Assembly: GCA_910587045.1 (NCBI GenBank)
Contig: CAJULG010000009.1
Span: forward strand, 60,246 to 124,245
DNA length: 64,000 nucleotides
Reading direction: 5' to 3'
Source: an uncultured Lachnospiraceae bacterium
Lineage (GTDB): Bacteria > Bacillota > Clostridia > Lachnospirales > Lachnospiraceae
The notes under the pieces were generated by a model. It did not search any database. It was given only the letters and a program-made list of their open reading frames with translations, and had not been told where the DNA came from. Below are positions 8,811 to 18,540 of this stretch, one piece after another. How positions within the stretch are numbered: the first letter of the stretch is position 1; each line of letters begins with the position of its first letter. A program made the translations under genes and the position numbers.

Positions 8811-10014
8811 AGGCAAGGATAGTAATGTTAGAGTTTTAGAGAAGGAAAGTACAAGAAGAAAAGAGGCTGAAAGCGTGGATTTAGATCAGATTCGGAAAGA
8901 GATTGACAGAATTGACAAGCAGATGGTTACTTTATTTCAACAACGGATGGAGCTGGCAGGTCAGGTGGCGGCAAGCAAGCGAGAAAGCGGTAAGGCAGTC
9001 TATGACCGACAACGGGAACTGGAAAAACTGGCGGCGCTTTCTGCATTGGCGGACAGTGAATTCAACCGTCATAGTATTGAAGAGCTTTTTCAGCAGATCA
9101 TGTCGATCAGCAGACGATATCAGTATAAGATTTTAGGAGACCGTGAGCATGTGGCAGGCAGGGAATATCAGGCTGTAAATGCGTTAGAGATTAAGGCGGG
9201 AACGAGTGTCGTCTATCAGGGAGTTCCGGGCGCCTTCAGCGAACAGGCAATGCTGGAGTTCTTTGGCAGTCAGGTGAAGCATTTTCACGTAGAACAGTTT
9301 GAAGATGTGTTGAAAGCCCTGGAGGATGGGCAGGCCGACTATGGAGTCCTGCCGATTGAGAATTCCTCTGCCGGTTTTGTGGCCGGAGTCTATCATCTGC
9401 TGCAGGAGCATGATGTAGCCATTGTTGGCGGCGTCAGCTTAGAGGTTGCACAGGCCCTTTTGGGTGTAGAGGGGGCAAGACTGGAGGATATTCAGACCGT
9501 TTATTCTCATCCACAGGCCTTGATGCAGGCAAAGCCGTATCTTGAGAATAAGGGCTGGAAGCAGATCAGCCTGGCTAACACTGCAGTCAGTGCCAGAAAG
9601 ATTCAGCAGGATGGAGACAAATCACAGGCGGCAGTTGCCAGTACACGGGCAGCAGAGCTATATGGCCTGCAGATTCTGGATCCATGTATTAACACATTGA
9701 AGAATAATACGACACGATTTGTTGTGATTTCCGGTAAAAAGGTATTTACCAGGGATGCAGATGTGATCAGTATCAGCTTTTCCCTGCCTCACGAAAGCGG
9801 AAGTCTTTATAATATCCTGGGGCATTTTATCTTTAATGGCCTGAATATGACCAGTATTGAATCAGAACCGTTGCCGGAGCGACAGTGGGAGTATCGCTTT
9901 TTTATTACCTTTGAAGGGAATCTGAGTGATGCTTCTGTCCAGAATGCGATCACAGGAGTAAAAAGTGAGTCATCCGATTTTAAACTGCTTGGAAACTATC
10001 GGGCCGGTTCATAA
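8803..10014 (+). CDS. pheA: Bifunctional chorismate mutase / prephenate dehydratase (P-protein)
   Basis: Makes phenylpyruvate from chorismate in phenylalanine synthesis. An AroQ-type chorismate mutase covers about residues 27-110, prephenate dehydratase about 134-310 (VPGAFSEQA, PIENSSAG, the NNTTRFV active-site motif), and a C-terminal ACT domain binds phenylalanine for feedback (LPHESGSLYNIL and ESEPLPE, the counterparts of GALV and ESRP). Start ATG 8803 gives an extra 24-residue basic leader before VDLDQIRKEID; an internal GTG at 8875 would give the usual compact N-terminus but has a weak ribosome site. Overlap with folK suggests coupling. Confidence 0.95.
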   Translation: MDKGKDSNVRVLEKESTRRKEAESVDLDQIRKEIDRIDKQMVTLFQQRMELAGQVAASKRESGKAVYDRQRELEKLAALSALADSEFNRHSIEELFQQIMSISRRYQYKILGDREHVAGREYQAVNALEIKAGTSVVYQGVPGAFSEQAMLEFFGSQVKHFHVEQFEDVLKALEDGQADYGVLPIENSSAGFVAGVYHLLQEHDVAIVGGVSLEVAQALLGVEGARLEDIQTVYSHPQALMQAKPYLENKGWKQISLANTAVSARKIQQDGDKSQAAVASTRAAELYGLQILDPCINTLKNNTTRFVVISGKKVFTRDADVISISFSLPHESGSLYNILGHFIFNGLNMTSIESEPLPERQWEYRFFITFEGNLSDASVQNAITGVKSESSDFKLLGNYRAGS

Positions 10015-10070
10015 GAACAGCCAATCGGGTATACAGGATGGATAAATGATAGTAGGAATGGAGGAATAAT

Positions 10071-11606
10071 ATGGCATATCAGATGTTTGCTGCGATCAAT
10101 GTAGGATCGAATGATATTACGATGAAAATTTTTGAAATAACTGCCAAATGGGGCTTCCGGGAAGTGGATTGTATCAGTCATATCTTAGAGCTGGGCAGTG
10201 ATACCTACCGTCTGGGTTATGTAAGCAATGAGAAGATCAGTGAATTGTGTACCTGTCTGCTGCGTTTTAAGGATAAAATGAAGGAATATGACTGTAAGGA
10301 ATACCGGGCGTATGCCACCAGTGCAGTCCGGGAGGCAAGCAACGGTCTTCTGATCATAGAACTGATTGAATTAAGAACGGGAATCAAGGTAAAGATCCTT
10401 AGTAATTCCGAGCATCGTTTCATGATGTTAAAGGGCTGTGCGTCCACCATGCAGGAGTTTGACGACATGACCAGCAAGAATACTGCGCTTCTCGATATGG
10501 GTGCCGGCAGTATTCAGATCTCCATATTTGAAAAGCAGGTACTGACAGCAACGCAGAATATTAAGATCGGCTCCATACGGGTGCGGGATCTGTTATCGGA
10601 TATCGGTTCCCGGGTGACCAATGGTGATGAATTGATCGAGGAATATGTTCAGAATGAACTAAGCACCTTCAATACCATGTATCTGGGCGATAAGAAGATT
10701 AAGAATATCATTGCCATCGGTGATGAGATTCAGGCATTACAGAAGATTGCACCGGAACTGAAGATCAAGAATCTGATGACAAAGGATCAGATTGAATATA
10801 TCTATGAGAAGATACTGAATGTATCCGCGCAGGATCTGGCGCTGCATTACGGACTGTTGTTCGAGCGTGCGACCCTGATCCGTCCGGCTGTGATCGTATA
10901 CCGGATGCTGGTGGATACAACAAAGGCGGATGAGATCTTTTTGCATGATATCAATCTGTGTGACGGTATCGTGGCAGATTACGTGGATACAGCCCGAAAG
11001 TATACGGCGGGCAGAAAGTTCGAGACAGATATTACAGCCTCCGCCATGGCAATGGCAAAACGATACCGGAGTAATAAATCGCATATTGTATATGTATCCA
11101 ATCTGGCTCTGGCCATTTTTGATGCTATGAAAAAGCATCATGGCATGGGACGGGTTCAGCGGCTGCAGCTTCAGATTGCCTGTATTCTTCATGACTGCGG
11201 GAAATTTATAAGTATGCAGAATGTTGCCAATAATTCTTATAATATCATCATGTCAACAGAGATGATGGGACTGTCCCACAAAGAACGGGAAGAGGTGGCA
11301 AATGCAGTCCGGTACAACACCATGTATCTGCCCTCCCATCAACAGGCAAGAGCAGCGCTGGGAGATGCCAGCTATACAACCGTAGCGAAGCTGGCAGCGA
11401 TTCTGCGTGTGGCGAATGCACTGGACCGTTCTCATAAGCAGAAAGTGGAGAGCTTCCATATGCAGGTAAAGGATAAAAAGCTGGTGATCATAGTAGACAC
11501 AGTCAACAATATTACCCTGGAGGCCGCACTGTTCAAGGAAAAGGCAGATTTTTTTGAACAGATCTATGGAATCCGGCCAATCTTAAAGCAGAGGAGGAAC
11601 GCATAA
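10071..11606 (+). CDS. ppx: Exopolyphosphatase / Ppx-GppA family protein with HD domain
   Basis: The 511-residue protein has an actin-fold phosphatase half (INVGSNDITMKI, YATSAVREASN, LLDMGAGSIQIS) and a C-terminal HD-type helical half (HDCGKFI) like long Ppx/GppA proteins. It releases phosphate from polyphosphate or hydrolyses pppGpp. Its stop overlaps the start of ppk1 by one base, so synthesis and breakdown of polyphosphate are co-expressed. GGAGGAATA precedes ATG 10071. Which substrate dominates is not readable. Confidence 0.93.
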   Translation: MAYQMFAAINVGSNDITMKIFEITAKWGFREVDCISHILELGSDTYRLGYVSNEKISELCTCLLRFKDKMKEYDCKEYRAYATSAVREASNGLLIIELIELRTGIKVKILSNSEHRFMMLKGCASTMQEFDDMTSKNTALLDMGAGSIQISIFEKQVLTATQNIKIGSIRVRDLLSDIGSRVTNGDELIEEYVQNELSTFNTMYLGDKKIKNIIAIGDEIQALQKIAPELKIKNLMTKDQIEYIYEKILNVSAQDLALHYGLLFERATLIRPAVIVYRMLVDTTKADEIFLHDINLCDGIVADYVDTARKYTAGRKFETDITASAMAMAKRYRSNKSHIVYVSNLALAIFDAMKKHHGMGRVQRLQLQIACILHDCGKFISMQNVANNSYNIIMSTEMMGLSHKEREEVANAVRYNTMYLPSHQQARAALGDASYTTVAKLAAILRVANALDRSHKQKVESFHMQVKDKKLVIIVDTVNNITLEAALFKEKADFFEQIYGIRPILKQRRNA

Positions 11607-13753
11607 TGGCAGATAAGAAATCGAACAAAGGAATTGCAAATACATCCGATTTTGTGAATCGGGAGTTATCCTGGCTGGAATTTAATTATCGGATCCTGGG
11701 AGAGGCGAAGGATAAGCTGATCCGTCCCTTTGAACGGATGAAATTTCTGGGAATCACTGCTTCCAATCTGGATGAATTCTTCATGGTAAGGGTTGCCTCC
11801 CTGATCGATATGGTGCATGCTGGTTACCGGAAGCCGGATATTGCAGGAATGACGCCGGCAAAGCAGCTGGAGGAGATTATTCCCAGAACGAAGGAGTTTA
11901 TGAACAGCCAGTACCGGACCTATAACCGTTCTCTGCTTCCGCTACTGGAAAAGAACGGTCTTCATGTCATTACCAGACATGAGGATCTGACGGAAGCCCA
12001 GGGCAGCTATGTAGATGACTTTTTTGATAAGGATGTCTATCCGGTGCTCACGCCTATGGCAGTGGATGCCTCCAGACCGTTTCCGCTGATCCGGAATAAG
12101 ACGTTAAATATCGGCGCCCTGATTCGTAAGAAGGGGTCAAAGGAGGTAGAGATCGCAACGGTACAGGTACCTTCCGTGCTGTCCCGTATTGTTCATGTGC
12201 CGGGCAATCAGGAGGGTATGAAGGAGGTCATTCTGTTAGAGCAGGTGATCGAGAAGAATATATCCAAGCTGTTCCTGAATTATGAAGTGATCAGTGCGCA
12301 CCCGTATCGGATCATGCGAAATGCGGATCTTTCCATTGATGAGGATGACGCAGCAGATCTGTTAAAGGAGATTGAAAAGCAGATTAAGCAGCGTCAGTGG
12401 GGAGAGGTCATCCGCCTGGAGGTAGAGGATTCGATCGACCGTGCTCTTCTGAAAGCACTCATTGATCAGTTGCAGGTGGCAAAGGAAAGTATTTTTGCCA
12501 TAAATGGTCCGCTGGATTTAACCTTTTTAATGAAGTTAAGCGGATTGGAGGGTTTTGATCATCTGCGAAATCCAAAGTATCTTCCGCAGCCGGTTCCGGA
12601 GCTGGATCGGGAGGAAAGCATCTTTGAGCAGATCAAACGGAAGGATATTTTTCTGCATCATCCGTATGAGACCTTTGATCCGGTCATCCAGTTTATCAGT
12701 CAGGCAGCCGTGGATCCGAATGTACTGGCCATCAAGCAGACGCTATACCGTGTATCCAGCAATTCACCGATCATTGCAGCACTTGCCCTGGCTGCAGAGA
12801 ACGGGAAGCAGGTAACGGTGCTGGTAGAGTTGAAGGCACGATTTGATGAGGAGAATAATATTAACTGGGCAAAGAAGCTGGAAAAGACGGGCTGTCATGT
12901 GATCTATGGTCTGGTAGGACTGAAGACGCATTCTAAGATTGCACTGGTGGTTCGACGGGAAGAGGATGGCATCAAGCGGTATGTACATTTAGGAACCGGT
13001 AATTATAACGATGTAACTGCCCGCTTATATACTGATACCGGTATTCTGACTGCTTCTGATTCGATCGGCGAGGATGCAACGGCAGTATTCAATATGCTGT
13101 CCGGTTATTCCGAGCCGGCAAAATGGAACAAGCTGGCGGTAGCACCGATCTGGCTGAAAAATACGGTTCTGGATCTGATCCGGCGGGAAATTGAGAATGC
13201 CCGGGCAGGAAAGCAGGCCTATATCATTGCCAAGATGAACTCGCTATGTGATCCGAAGGTTATGGAAGCGTTATACGAGGCATCCAGTGCCGGAGTAAAG
13301 ATTGAATTGATCATCCGTGGAATCTGCTGTCTGAGGGCTGGTGTGCCGGGGCTGAGTGAGAATATTACAGTACGGTCTATAGTAGGTAATTTCCTGGAGC
13401 ATGCCAGGATTCTCTACTGCTATAATGACGGGTTTGAGGAACTGTATATGGGAAGTGCTGACTGGATGCCCCGGAATCTGGATAAACGTGTGGAGATCAT
13501 GTTTCCGGTGGAGGATCCGGAGGCAAAGGCGCAGGCAAAGCATATCCTGGATGTACAGCTTGCGGATACCCTGAAGGCATATATTCTCCAGCCGGATGGT
13601 ACCTATGTGAAGCAGGATATGCGCGGAAAGGAACGGGTTTGTGCGCAGGATACCTTCTGTAAGGAAGCAGTGGAGGCTGCTAAAAAGGATAAGTATGTGA
13701 ACGAGGATAAACGGATCTTTGAGCCGGTGATGGCCGGTTCCAACCGTAAATAA
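11606..13753 (+). CDS. ppk1: Polyphosphate kinase 1
   Basis: Reversibly polymerises the ATP gamma-phosphate into polyphosphate. The 715-residue length is normal for Ppk1. N-terminal NRELSWLEFNYRIL and ASNLDEFFMVRV, ATP-site KTHSKIALVVRRE, the autophosphorylated His in HLGTGNYNDVTA and SADWMPRNLDKRVE are all present. The TAATG overlap with ppx shows translational coupling. Confidence 0.97.
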   Translation: MADKKSNKGIANTSDFVNRELSWLEFNYRILGEAKDKLIRPFERMKFLGITASNLDEFFMVRVASLIDMVHAGYRKPDIAGMTPAKQLEEIIPRTKEFMNSQYRTYNRSLLPLLEKNGLHVITRHEDLTEAQGSYVDDFFDKDVYPVLTPMAVDASRPFPLIRNKTLNIGALIRKKGSKEVEIATVQVPSVLSRIVHVPGNQEGMKEVILLEQVIEKNISKLFLNYEVISAHPYRIMRNADLSIDEDDAADLLKEIEKQIKQRQWGEVIRLEVEDSIDRALLKALIDQLQVAKESIFAINGPLDLTFLMKLSGLEGFDHLRNPKYLPQPVPELDREESIFEQIKRKDIFLHHPYETFDPVIQFISQAAVDPNVLAIKQTLYRVSSNSPIIAALALAAENGKQVTVLVELKARFDEENNINWAKKLEKTGCHVIYGLVGLKTHSKIALVVRREEDGIKRYVHLGTGNYNDVTARLYTDTGILTASDSIGEDATAVFNMLSGYSEPAKWNKLAVAPIWLKNTVLDLIRREIENARAGKQAYIIAKMNSLCDPKVMEALYEASSAGVKIELIIRGICCLRAGVPGLSENITVRSIVGNFLEHARILYCYNDGFEELYMGSADWMPRNLDKRVEIMFPVEDPEAKAQAKHILDVQLADTLKAYILQPDGTYVKQDMRGKERVCAQDTFCKEAVEAAKKDKYVNEDKRIFEPVMAGSNRK

Positions 13754-13757
13754 AGAT

Positions 13758-14606
13758 ATGAAGCGTGAATTAACACCCTGTCAGTTGATTGAACAGAGCA
13801 TACAAAAGAAATATCGTAAGAATATCTGGAGCCCTTTTATCACTGCGGTGAAGCGTTATCAGCTGATCCGGGAGAATGACCATATTGCGGTCTGTATTTC
13901 TGGAGGAAAGGATTCCATGCTGCTGGCAAAGTGTATGCAGCTGCTGCAGCGGATCAGTGATGTTCCTTTTTCACTGACCTATCTGGTGATGGATCCGGGA
14001 TATAATCAAAGTAATCGCCAGAAGATAATGGATAATGCGGAATTACTGGAGATTCCGGTCACTGTATTTGATTCCGGTATTTTTGAAGTGGCCAATGGAA
14101 CGGACCGGAATCCCTGCTATCTCTGTGCCAGGATGCGGCGGGGAAATCTGTATGCCAAAGCGAAGGAGCTGGGATGCAATAAGATCGCTCTGGGCCATCA
14201 TTTTAATGATGTGATCGAGACTACGGTCATGGGAATGCTTTACGGTGCCCAGCTGCAGGGGATGCGTCCCCGTCTGAAGAGTACGAATTTTGCGGGGATG
14301 GAGCTGATCCGTCCCCTGTACTGTGTCCACGAGGATGCTGTGATCGCATGGAGGAATTATAATCATCTGGAATTCCTGCAATGCGCCTGTCGTTTTACAG
14401 AACAATATGAGCAGGTCAATGATGAGAATGGCATTTCCAAACGACAGGAAGTAAAGGAGCTGATCCGTGGATGGAAGAAGGAGAATCCGCTGGTGGAAAT
14501 GAATATCTTCAATTCCATTCATGATGTGAATGTCGATACTATGGTGGGCTATAAGGCCGGAGGGGTGGCACATCCTTTTTTAGAGGAATTCGAAAGTGAA
14601 ACCTGA
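13758..14606 (+). CDS. TtcA-like PP-loop tRNA thiolase
   Basis: Adenylating PP-loop ATPase of the TtcA/TilS superfamily: CISGGKDSMLLAKCM at about residues 46-60, a CYLCARMRRG CxxC pair and a later CACRF cysteine, as in TtcA proteins that hold an Fe-S cluster and make 2-thiocytidine in tRNA. Length is 282 residues. It follows ppk1 by 4 bp and so belongs to the same transcript. The substrate position is inferred from family; other Clostridial paralogs have unproven roles. Confidence 0.85.
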   Translation: MKRELTPCQLIEQSIQKKYRKNIWSPFITAVKRYQLIRENDHIAVCISGGKDSMLLAKCMQLLQRISDVPFSLTYLVMDPGYNQSNRQKIMDNAELLEIPVTVFDSGIFEVANGTDRNPCYLCARMRRGNLYAKAKELGCNKIALGHHFNDVIETTVMGMLYGAQLQGMRPRLKSTNFAGMELIRPLYCVHEDAVIAWRNYNHLEFLQCACRFTEQYEQVNDENGISKRQEVKELIRGWKKENPLVEMNIFNSIHDVNVDTMVGYKAGGVAHPFLEEFESET

Positions 14607-14632
14607 TGTATCAGGAATACGAGGAATAAGAA

Positions 14633-15292
14633 ATGATTCGGATATTAGTAGTGGATGATGAAAAACCGATCGCATCCTACATTCAAATGAGTCTGAAACA
14701 GGCAGGTTATCATTCTGACTGCGTTTATGATGGAAGGGAGGCCATAGAACAGTTAAGCAGGCTATCCTATGACCTGATCCTGCTGGATGTAATGCTGCCG
14801 GAGATTGATGGCTTTGAATTAATGGACTATATTAAACCTATGGGGATTCCGGTAATCTTCTTAACGGCAAAGAATCAGGTGCAAGACCGGGTACGGGGCC
14901 TGCGGATGGGTGCAGAGGACTACATTGTGAAGCCCTTTGATGTTATGGAGCTGCAGGCAAGGGTGGAGGTTGTGCTGCGACGGTTTAAGAAGATGGAGGA
15001 GCAGCTGCGGGTACGGGATATAGAAGTGGACACCTGTTCCATGCGTGTGACACGGGCAGGGGAAGAAGTGGCTCTGACACGAAAAGAATATGAACTGTTG
15101 CTATTATTCATGCGCAATCCCAACACTGCACTGTATCGGGAAACGATTTATGAGCGGGTCTGGGGTGGTGAACTGGATTATGGCAGTAAGACTGTGGATC
15201 TGCATGTACAGCGCCTGAGAAAGAAGATGGGGCTGGAGCAGGAGCTTCAGGCAGTGAACAAGGTGGGTTACCGGTTTGAGGTGGTGCAATGA
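14633..15292 (+). CDS. OmpR/PhoB-family response regulator
   Basis: A receiver domain (VVDDEKP, phospho-acceptor Asp in ILLDVMLPE, Thr in FLTAK, Lys in VKPFD) with a C-terminal winged helix (TRKEYELLLLFM ... VDLHVQRLRKKM ... GYRFE). Length is 219 residues. It overlaps the histidine kinase start by 4 bp (ATGA) and forms a three-gene unit with it and the next membrane protein. The signal and targets are unknown; the adjacent VanY and cell-wall genes hint at envelope control. Confidence 0.95.
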   Translation: MIRILVVDDEKPIASYIQMSLKQAGYHSDCVYDGREAIEQLSRLSYDLILLDVMLPEIDGFELMDYIKPMGIPVIFLTAKNQVQDRVRGLRMGAEDYIVKPFDVMELQARVEVVLRRFKKMEEQLRVRDIEVDTCSMRVTRAGEEVALTRKEYELLLLFMRNPNTALYRETIYERVWGGELDYGSKTVDLHVQRLRKKMGLEQELQAVNKVGYRFEVVQ

Positions 15293-16695
15293 AGTTTCGA
15301 TATAAGATAACACTGTGGATGATAAGTCTGCTGGCAATTTTTTATGCCGTCGGAGGTACCATACTGATCTCTTACTCCTTTCGTTCTGCCATGGAACGGG
15401 AAAAGGAATCTGCCCATGCTTCCTATCAGATGATTCTGGATACCCTGCGCGTGGTAAATCAGACAGATATGTGGCTGGATAAGGCGCAGATGTCAAGTGT
15501 ATTGCGGGAGCTTTCCTCACAGGGGAATTCCTCCTGGGAAGCATTGCGGCTGCGTTCCTTTGATGAAGTCCTGTATGAGGAAGGGGAGGCGACCGCCTCT
15601 TTAAAAACGATCGAAGAAGGAATTTCTCAGAATGAATGTCTGATCACACAGGTTTCAGACGACAGTCAGAAGCAGTATCTTCAGGTTTCCAGTCAGCTTC
15701 AGTTTGGTGAAGAGCAGTTGATCCTGGACGTGGCATATGATATTACCTCTATCTATGTAACGCGCAGTGATCAGCAGAATGTATATCATCGTCTTTATAT
15801 TCTCACTCTGCTCATCGGGATGGTCGTGGTCTACATTATGGCATATGTAATGACCCGTCCCCTGTCCAATCTGTCCAAGGCAGCCCGGCACATTGCTTCC
15901 GGCAATCTTTCCTACCGTTCCATGATCCGGAGCAATGATGAGATCGGAGATCTGTCCAGAGATTTTAACGGTATGGCAGAACAGGTGGAGAAGAGTATGG
16001 AGGATATGCAGCTTGCCATGGATCGGCAGGAACAGTTTATGGGAAGCTTTGCCCATGAGTTAAAGACACCGATGACCTCCATCATCGGTTATGCAGACCT
16101 GATACGACGACAGACCCTGTCAGCAGAGGAAGAAGCGGAAGCGGCAAATTATATTTTTACGGAGGGAAAGCGACTGGAGCGTCTTTCTCTTAAGATGCTG
16201 GATATTTTTTCCATGGAGAAAAACACGATTTCCTTTTCCCGTATTTCTCTGGCAGGGCTGATTCAGGAAATGACAGAGCAGCTGCGTCCGGTTTACGAGA
16301 AAAAGGGGATTATCCTGGAGTGTAACTGTGAAGAAGGAAGCTGTATACTGGAGCCGGATCTGATTCGATCCCTTTTGCTGAATCTGGTGGATAATGCCAG
16401 AAAGGTGCTGGGTAACGGAGGAAGAATTCAGATTACTTCTGCTATTTTGCCGGATGGATGCCGGATTATCGTAGAGGATGACGGGCCGGGTATACCTGCA
16501 GAGGCGATGGAGCATTTGACGGAGGCCTTCTACCGGGTGGATAAGGCCCGTTCCCGTAAAATGGGAGGAGCCGGACTGGGACTGACCTTGTGTGCAAAGA
16601 TTGTAGAACTGCATCACGGGCGAATGCGGTTTGAATCTAATCAGCCCAGAGGGCTGCGTGTTATTGTTGAATGGAAGGGAGGCGAACTGGTATGA
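15289..16695 (+). CDS. Membrane sensor histidine kinase
   Basis: The 468-residue protein has TM1 (about 9-30), an extracytoplasmic sensor of about 135 residues, TM2 (about 170-187), HAMP (TRPLSNLSKAARHI), HisKA with His256 in FAHELKTPMTS, and an HATPase domain with the N-box NLVDNARK, DDGPGIP and GGAGLGLTL. It partners the regulator encoded just upstream. Four-base overlaps on both sides indicate tight coupling. Confidence 0.95.
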   Translation: MKFRYKITLWMISLLAIFYAVGGTILISYSFRSAMEREKESAHASYQMILDTLRVVNQTDMWLDKAQMSSVLRELSSQGNSSWEALRLRSFDEVLYEEGEATASLKTIEEGISQNECLITQVSDDSQKQYLQVSSQLQFGEEQLILDVAYDITSIYVTRSDQQNVYHRLYILTLLIGMVVVYIMAYVMTRPLSNLSKAARHIASGNLSYRSMIRSNDEIGDLSRDFNGMAEQVEKSMEDMQLAMDRQEQFMGSFAHELKTPMTSIIGYADLIRRQTLSAEEEAEAANYIFTEGKRLERLSLKMLDIFSMEKNTISFSRISLAGLIQEMTEQLRPVYEKKGIILECNCEEGSCILEPDLIRSLLLNLVDNARKVLGNGGRIQITSAILPDGCRIIVEDDGPGIPAEAMEHLTEAFYRVDKARSRKMGGAGLGLTLCAKIVELHHGRMRFESNQPRGLRVIVEWKGGELV

Positions 16696-17453
16696 AGAAC
16701 CTGAAAAAGGGAATGTATGCGATCGCATTTTGCTTTGTTATGGTGGCCGGTTTTCTGATGCCGAGGACCATACTGCATGTCCAGGATCTGCGACTGGAGG
16801 TGCAGGTGGACTCCTATGGTTTGAATAATGCACCACTACGGCAGTCCAGTCATCTTTTAGAGCGGATGAAGGCCATACAGGAGGAGATGGTGGAACTGAC
16901 ACAGACAGAGCAGCCCCGCCTGAATCATACCAGTATATATCCAGTCATGATGGAGGGGATTGATGCAGTCGGTTTATATAAAGTTGCAGAAGATATGATT
17001 GTGGAGTGGAATGCAAAACCGAAGCAGATGATCTCGAAGGATGGAACCTTGTCATTTATTGTATGGGATTGTAGTATCAGTATGGAGAAGGGGGATATCT
17101 GGCTGACAATTGATGATGCAACTGGTAAGCTGCTTAAGATAAATGAATTTATTTATGACGATTGGTATATAGACAGAGAATCTTATGCCGTTGTAATGAC
17201 GGACAGCCTGACGAATTACTATGCATGTGACCGCGTTGAGCAGATAACAGATAACGGGTATGTGGATGTGGACAGTGTAACCGGAGCCGTGGTAACGACG
17301 GATGGTATGGACGGATCAGATACAACAGAATATGATAGCTATATGATTAGAGTGAAATATTGCCTGACAGATGGAGAATTTCAGACAGAAATCAACTGTC
17401 AGCTAGAGAAAAATTATGATACCACCTATTTGATAATGAATGGACTCTATTAG
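16692..17453 (+). CDS. Membrane-anchored protein co-translated with the two-component system
   Basis: Start ATG 16692 overlaps the kinase stop (ATGA), with GGAGG at 16679-16683; a longer frame from 16671 lacks a ribosome site. One N-terminal transmembrane or signal segment (about residues 7-27) is followed by some 225 extracytoplasmic residues rich in acidic and aromatic residues, with no enzyme motif. The arrangement regulator-kinase-anchored protein resembles systems with an accessory protein that modulates the kinase, such as the YycH/YycI type, but I see no sequence evidence of that family. Function unknown. Confidence 0.7.
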   Translation: MKNLKKGMYAIAFCFVMVAGFLMPRTILHVQDLRLEVQVDSYGLNNAPLRQSSHLLERMKAIQEEMVELTQTEQPRLNHTSIYPVMMEGIDAVGLYKVAEDMIVEWNAKPKQMISKDGTLSFIVWDCSISMEKGDIWLTIDDATGKLLKINEFIYDDWYIDRESYAVVMTDSLTNYYACDRVEQITDNGYVDVDSVTGAVVTTDGMDGSDTTEYDSYMIRVKYCLTDGEFQTEINCQLEKNYDTTYLIMNGLY

Positions 17454-17509
17454 AATTTGTTTAAAATATGATGCCATAATTATGCCGGTTTGTTGCAGTT
17501 TGGATTAAG

Positions 17510-17558
17510 CACCCTGCTATTCTTAATGAAAAGAGAACAAGAATAGCGAGGTGTTTTT
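17510..17558 (+). promoter_or_regulatory. Terminator-like hairpin overlapping the ribosome site of vanY-like gene
   Basis: Left arm CACCCTGCTATTCTT (17510-17524) pairs with AAGAATAGCGAGGTG (17539-17553), with one mismatch and one G-T pair, and is followed by T5. The right arm contains GAGGTG, the only plausible ribosome site for ATG 17559. The hairpin would both terminate upstream transcripts and hide the ribosome site in read-through RNA. Confidence 0.7.
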
Positions 17559-18455
17559 ATGTATCAGAGAACTACAAATAGTAATATTCATAGAAATTCG
17601 AAGAAGAGTGTTAAGACGAAACGGATGGAAAAGCTGATGCTCTGGGCAGGCCGGGTGCTTGCTTTTGGCTGTGTGGTCTGTATGCTGGGCATGCTTGGCA
17701 GTTTATATCAAAAGTCGGTTCAGGCAGAAGGAAAGCCGACAGGGAGTGCCAACCAGCTTCAGATACTGGATGAAACTATCCTGAGTGGAAGCGAGCCGGG
17801 AAGCACTGCCGACAGCAAGGAGATGTCTGAAAGTACCACCGCAGATGCGAAACGGACAGATGTGGAATCTGGAGATGCGAATATAGCGGCAGAGTGGCCG
17901 CTGCTCCTGGTAAATCCATGGAATACCATACCGGAGGGCTATGCGGACACGATCAGTCTGACAGAATTGATCAACGGGCAGTCTGTAGATCAGCGTTGTT
18001 ATCCGGATCTGCAGGCGATGATGGATGATTGCAGGGCGGCGGGATATTCTCCTTATATCTGTTCCTCATACCGCAGTCAGGCGAAGCAGACCAGTTTGTT
18101 TGAGCATAATGTGTCGGCTCTGATGCAGGCGGGATATTCTGAAGAGGATGCCAGAACGGAAACTGCCAGAAATGTTGCGAAGCCTGGAACCAGTGAACAC
18201 CAGCTGGGACTTGCCGTTGATATCGTAGATAAGAACTATCAGGTGCTGGATGAGGCACAGGAGGATACAGCAGTTCAGAAGTGGCTGATGGAGAATAGCT
18301 GGCGGTATGGATTTATCCTGCGGTATCCTACGGATAAGAGTGATATTACAGGGATTGTATACGAGCCATGGCATTACCGGTATGTGGGGAAGAAGGCGGC
18401 AGAAGAGATTTACCGGGATGGAATTGTGCTGGAGGAATATCTGGAAAGACAGTAA
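17559..18455 (+). CDS. VanY-type D-Ala-D-Ala (D,D-)carboxypeptidase
   Basis: Zinc carboxypeptidase trimming the terminal D-Ala of peptidoglycan stems. The 298-residue protein has an N-terminal transmembrane/signal segment (about residues 27-50), a low-complexity Ser/Thr/Glu linker, and the VanY domain with SSYRSQAKQ, the zinc motif SEHQLGLAVD (SxHxxGxAxD) and EPWHYRYVG, which supplies the Glu base and third His ligand. The translation signal lies in a stable hairpin. It sits directly behind the two-component triad. Confidence 0.92.
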   Translation: MYQRTTNSNIHRNSKKSVKTKRMEKLMLWAGRVLAFGCVVCMLGMLGSLYQKSVQAEGKPTGSANQLQILDETILSGSEPGSTADSKEMSESTTADAKRTDVESGDANIAAEWPLLLVNPWNTIPEGYADTISLTELINGQSVDQRCYPDLQAMMDDCRAAGYSPYICSSYRSQAKQTSLFEHNVSALMQAGYSEEDARTETARNVAKPGTSEHQLGLAVDIVDKNYQVLDEAQEDTAVQKWLMENSWRYGFILRYPTDKSDITGIVYEPWHYRYVGKKAAEEIYRDGIVLEEYLERQ

Positions 18456-18498
18456 AATGAAACAGAACAGGGATAAGACGGATTTCGCAAAATACCGC

Positions 18499-18527
18499 TT
18501 GCTCAAAAATAGATTCCTTGCTATAAT
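18499..18527 (+). promoter_or_regulatory. Sigma-A promoter of tRNA-Leu
   Basis: TTGCTC (18499-18504), 17-bp spacer, TATAAT (18522-18527). Transcription would start a few bases before the tRNA at 18541. Confidence 0.8.
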
Positions 18528-18540
18528 CTATTTTGTGCAA

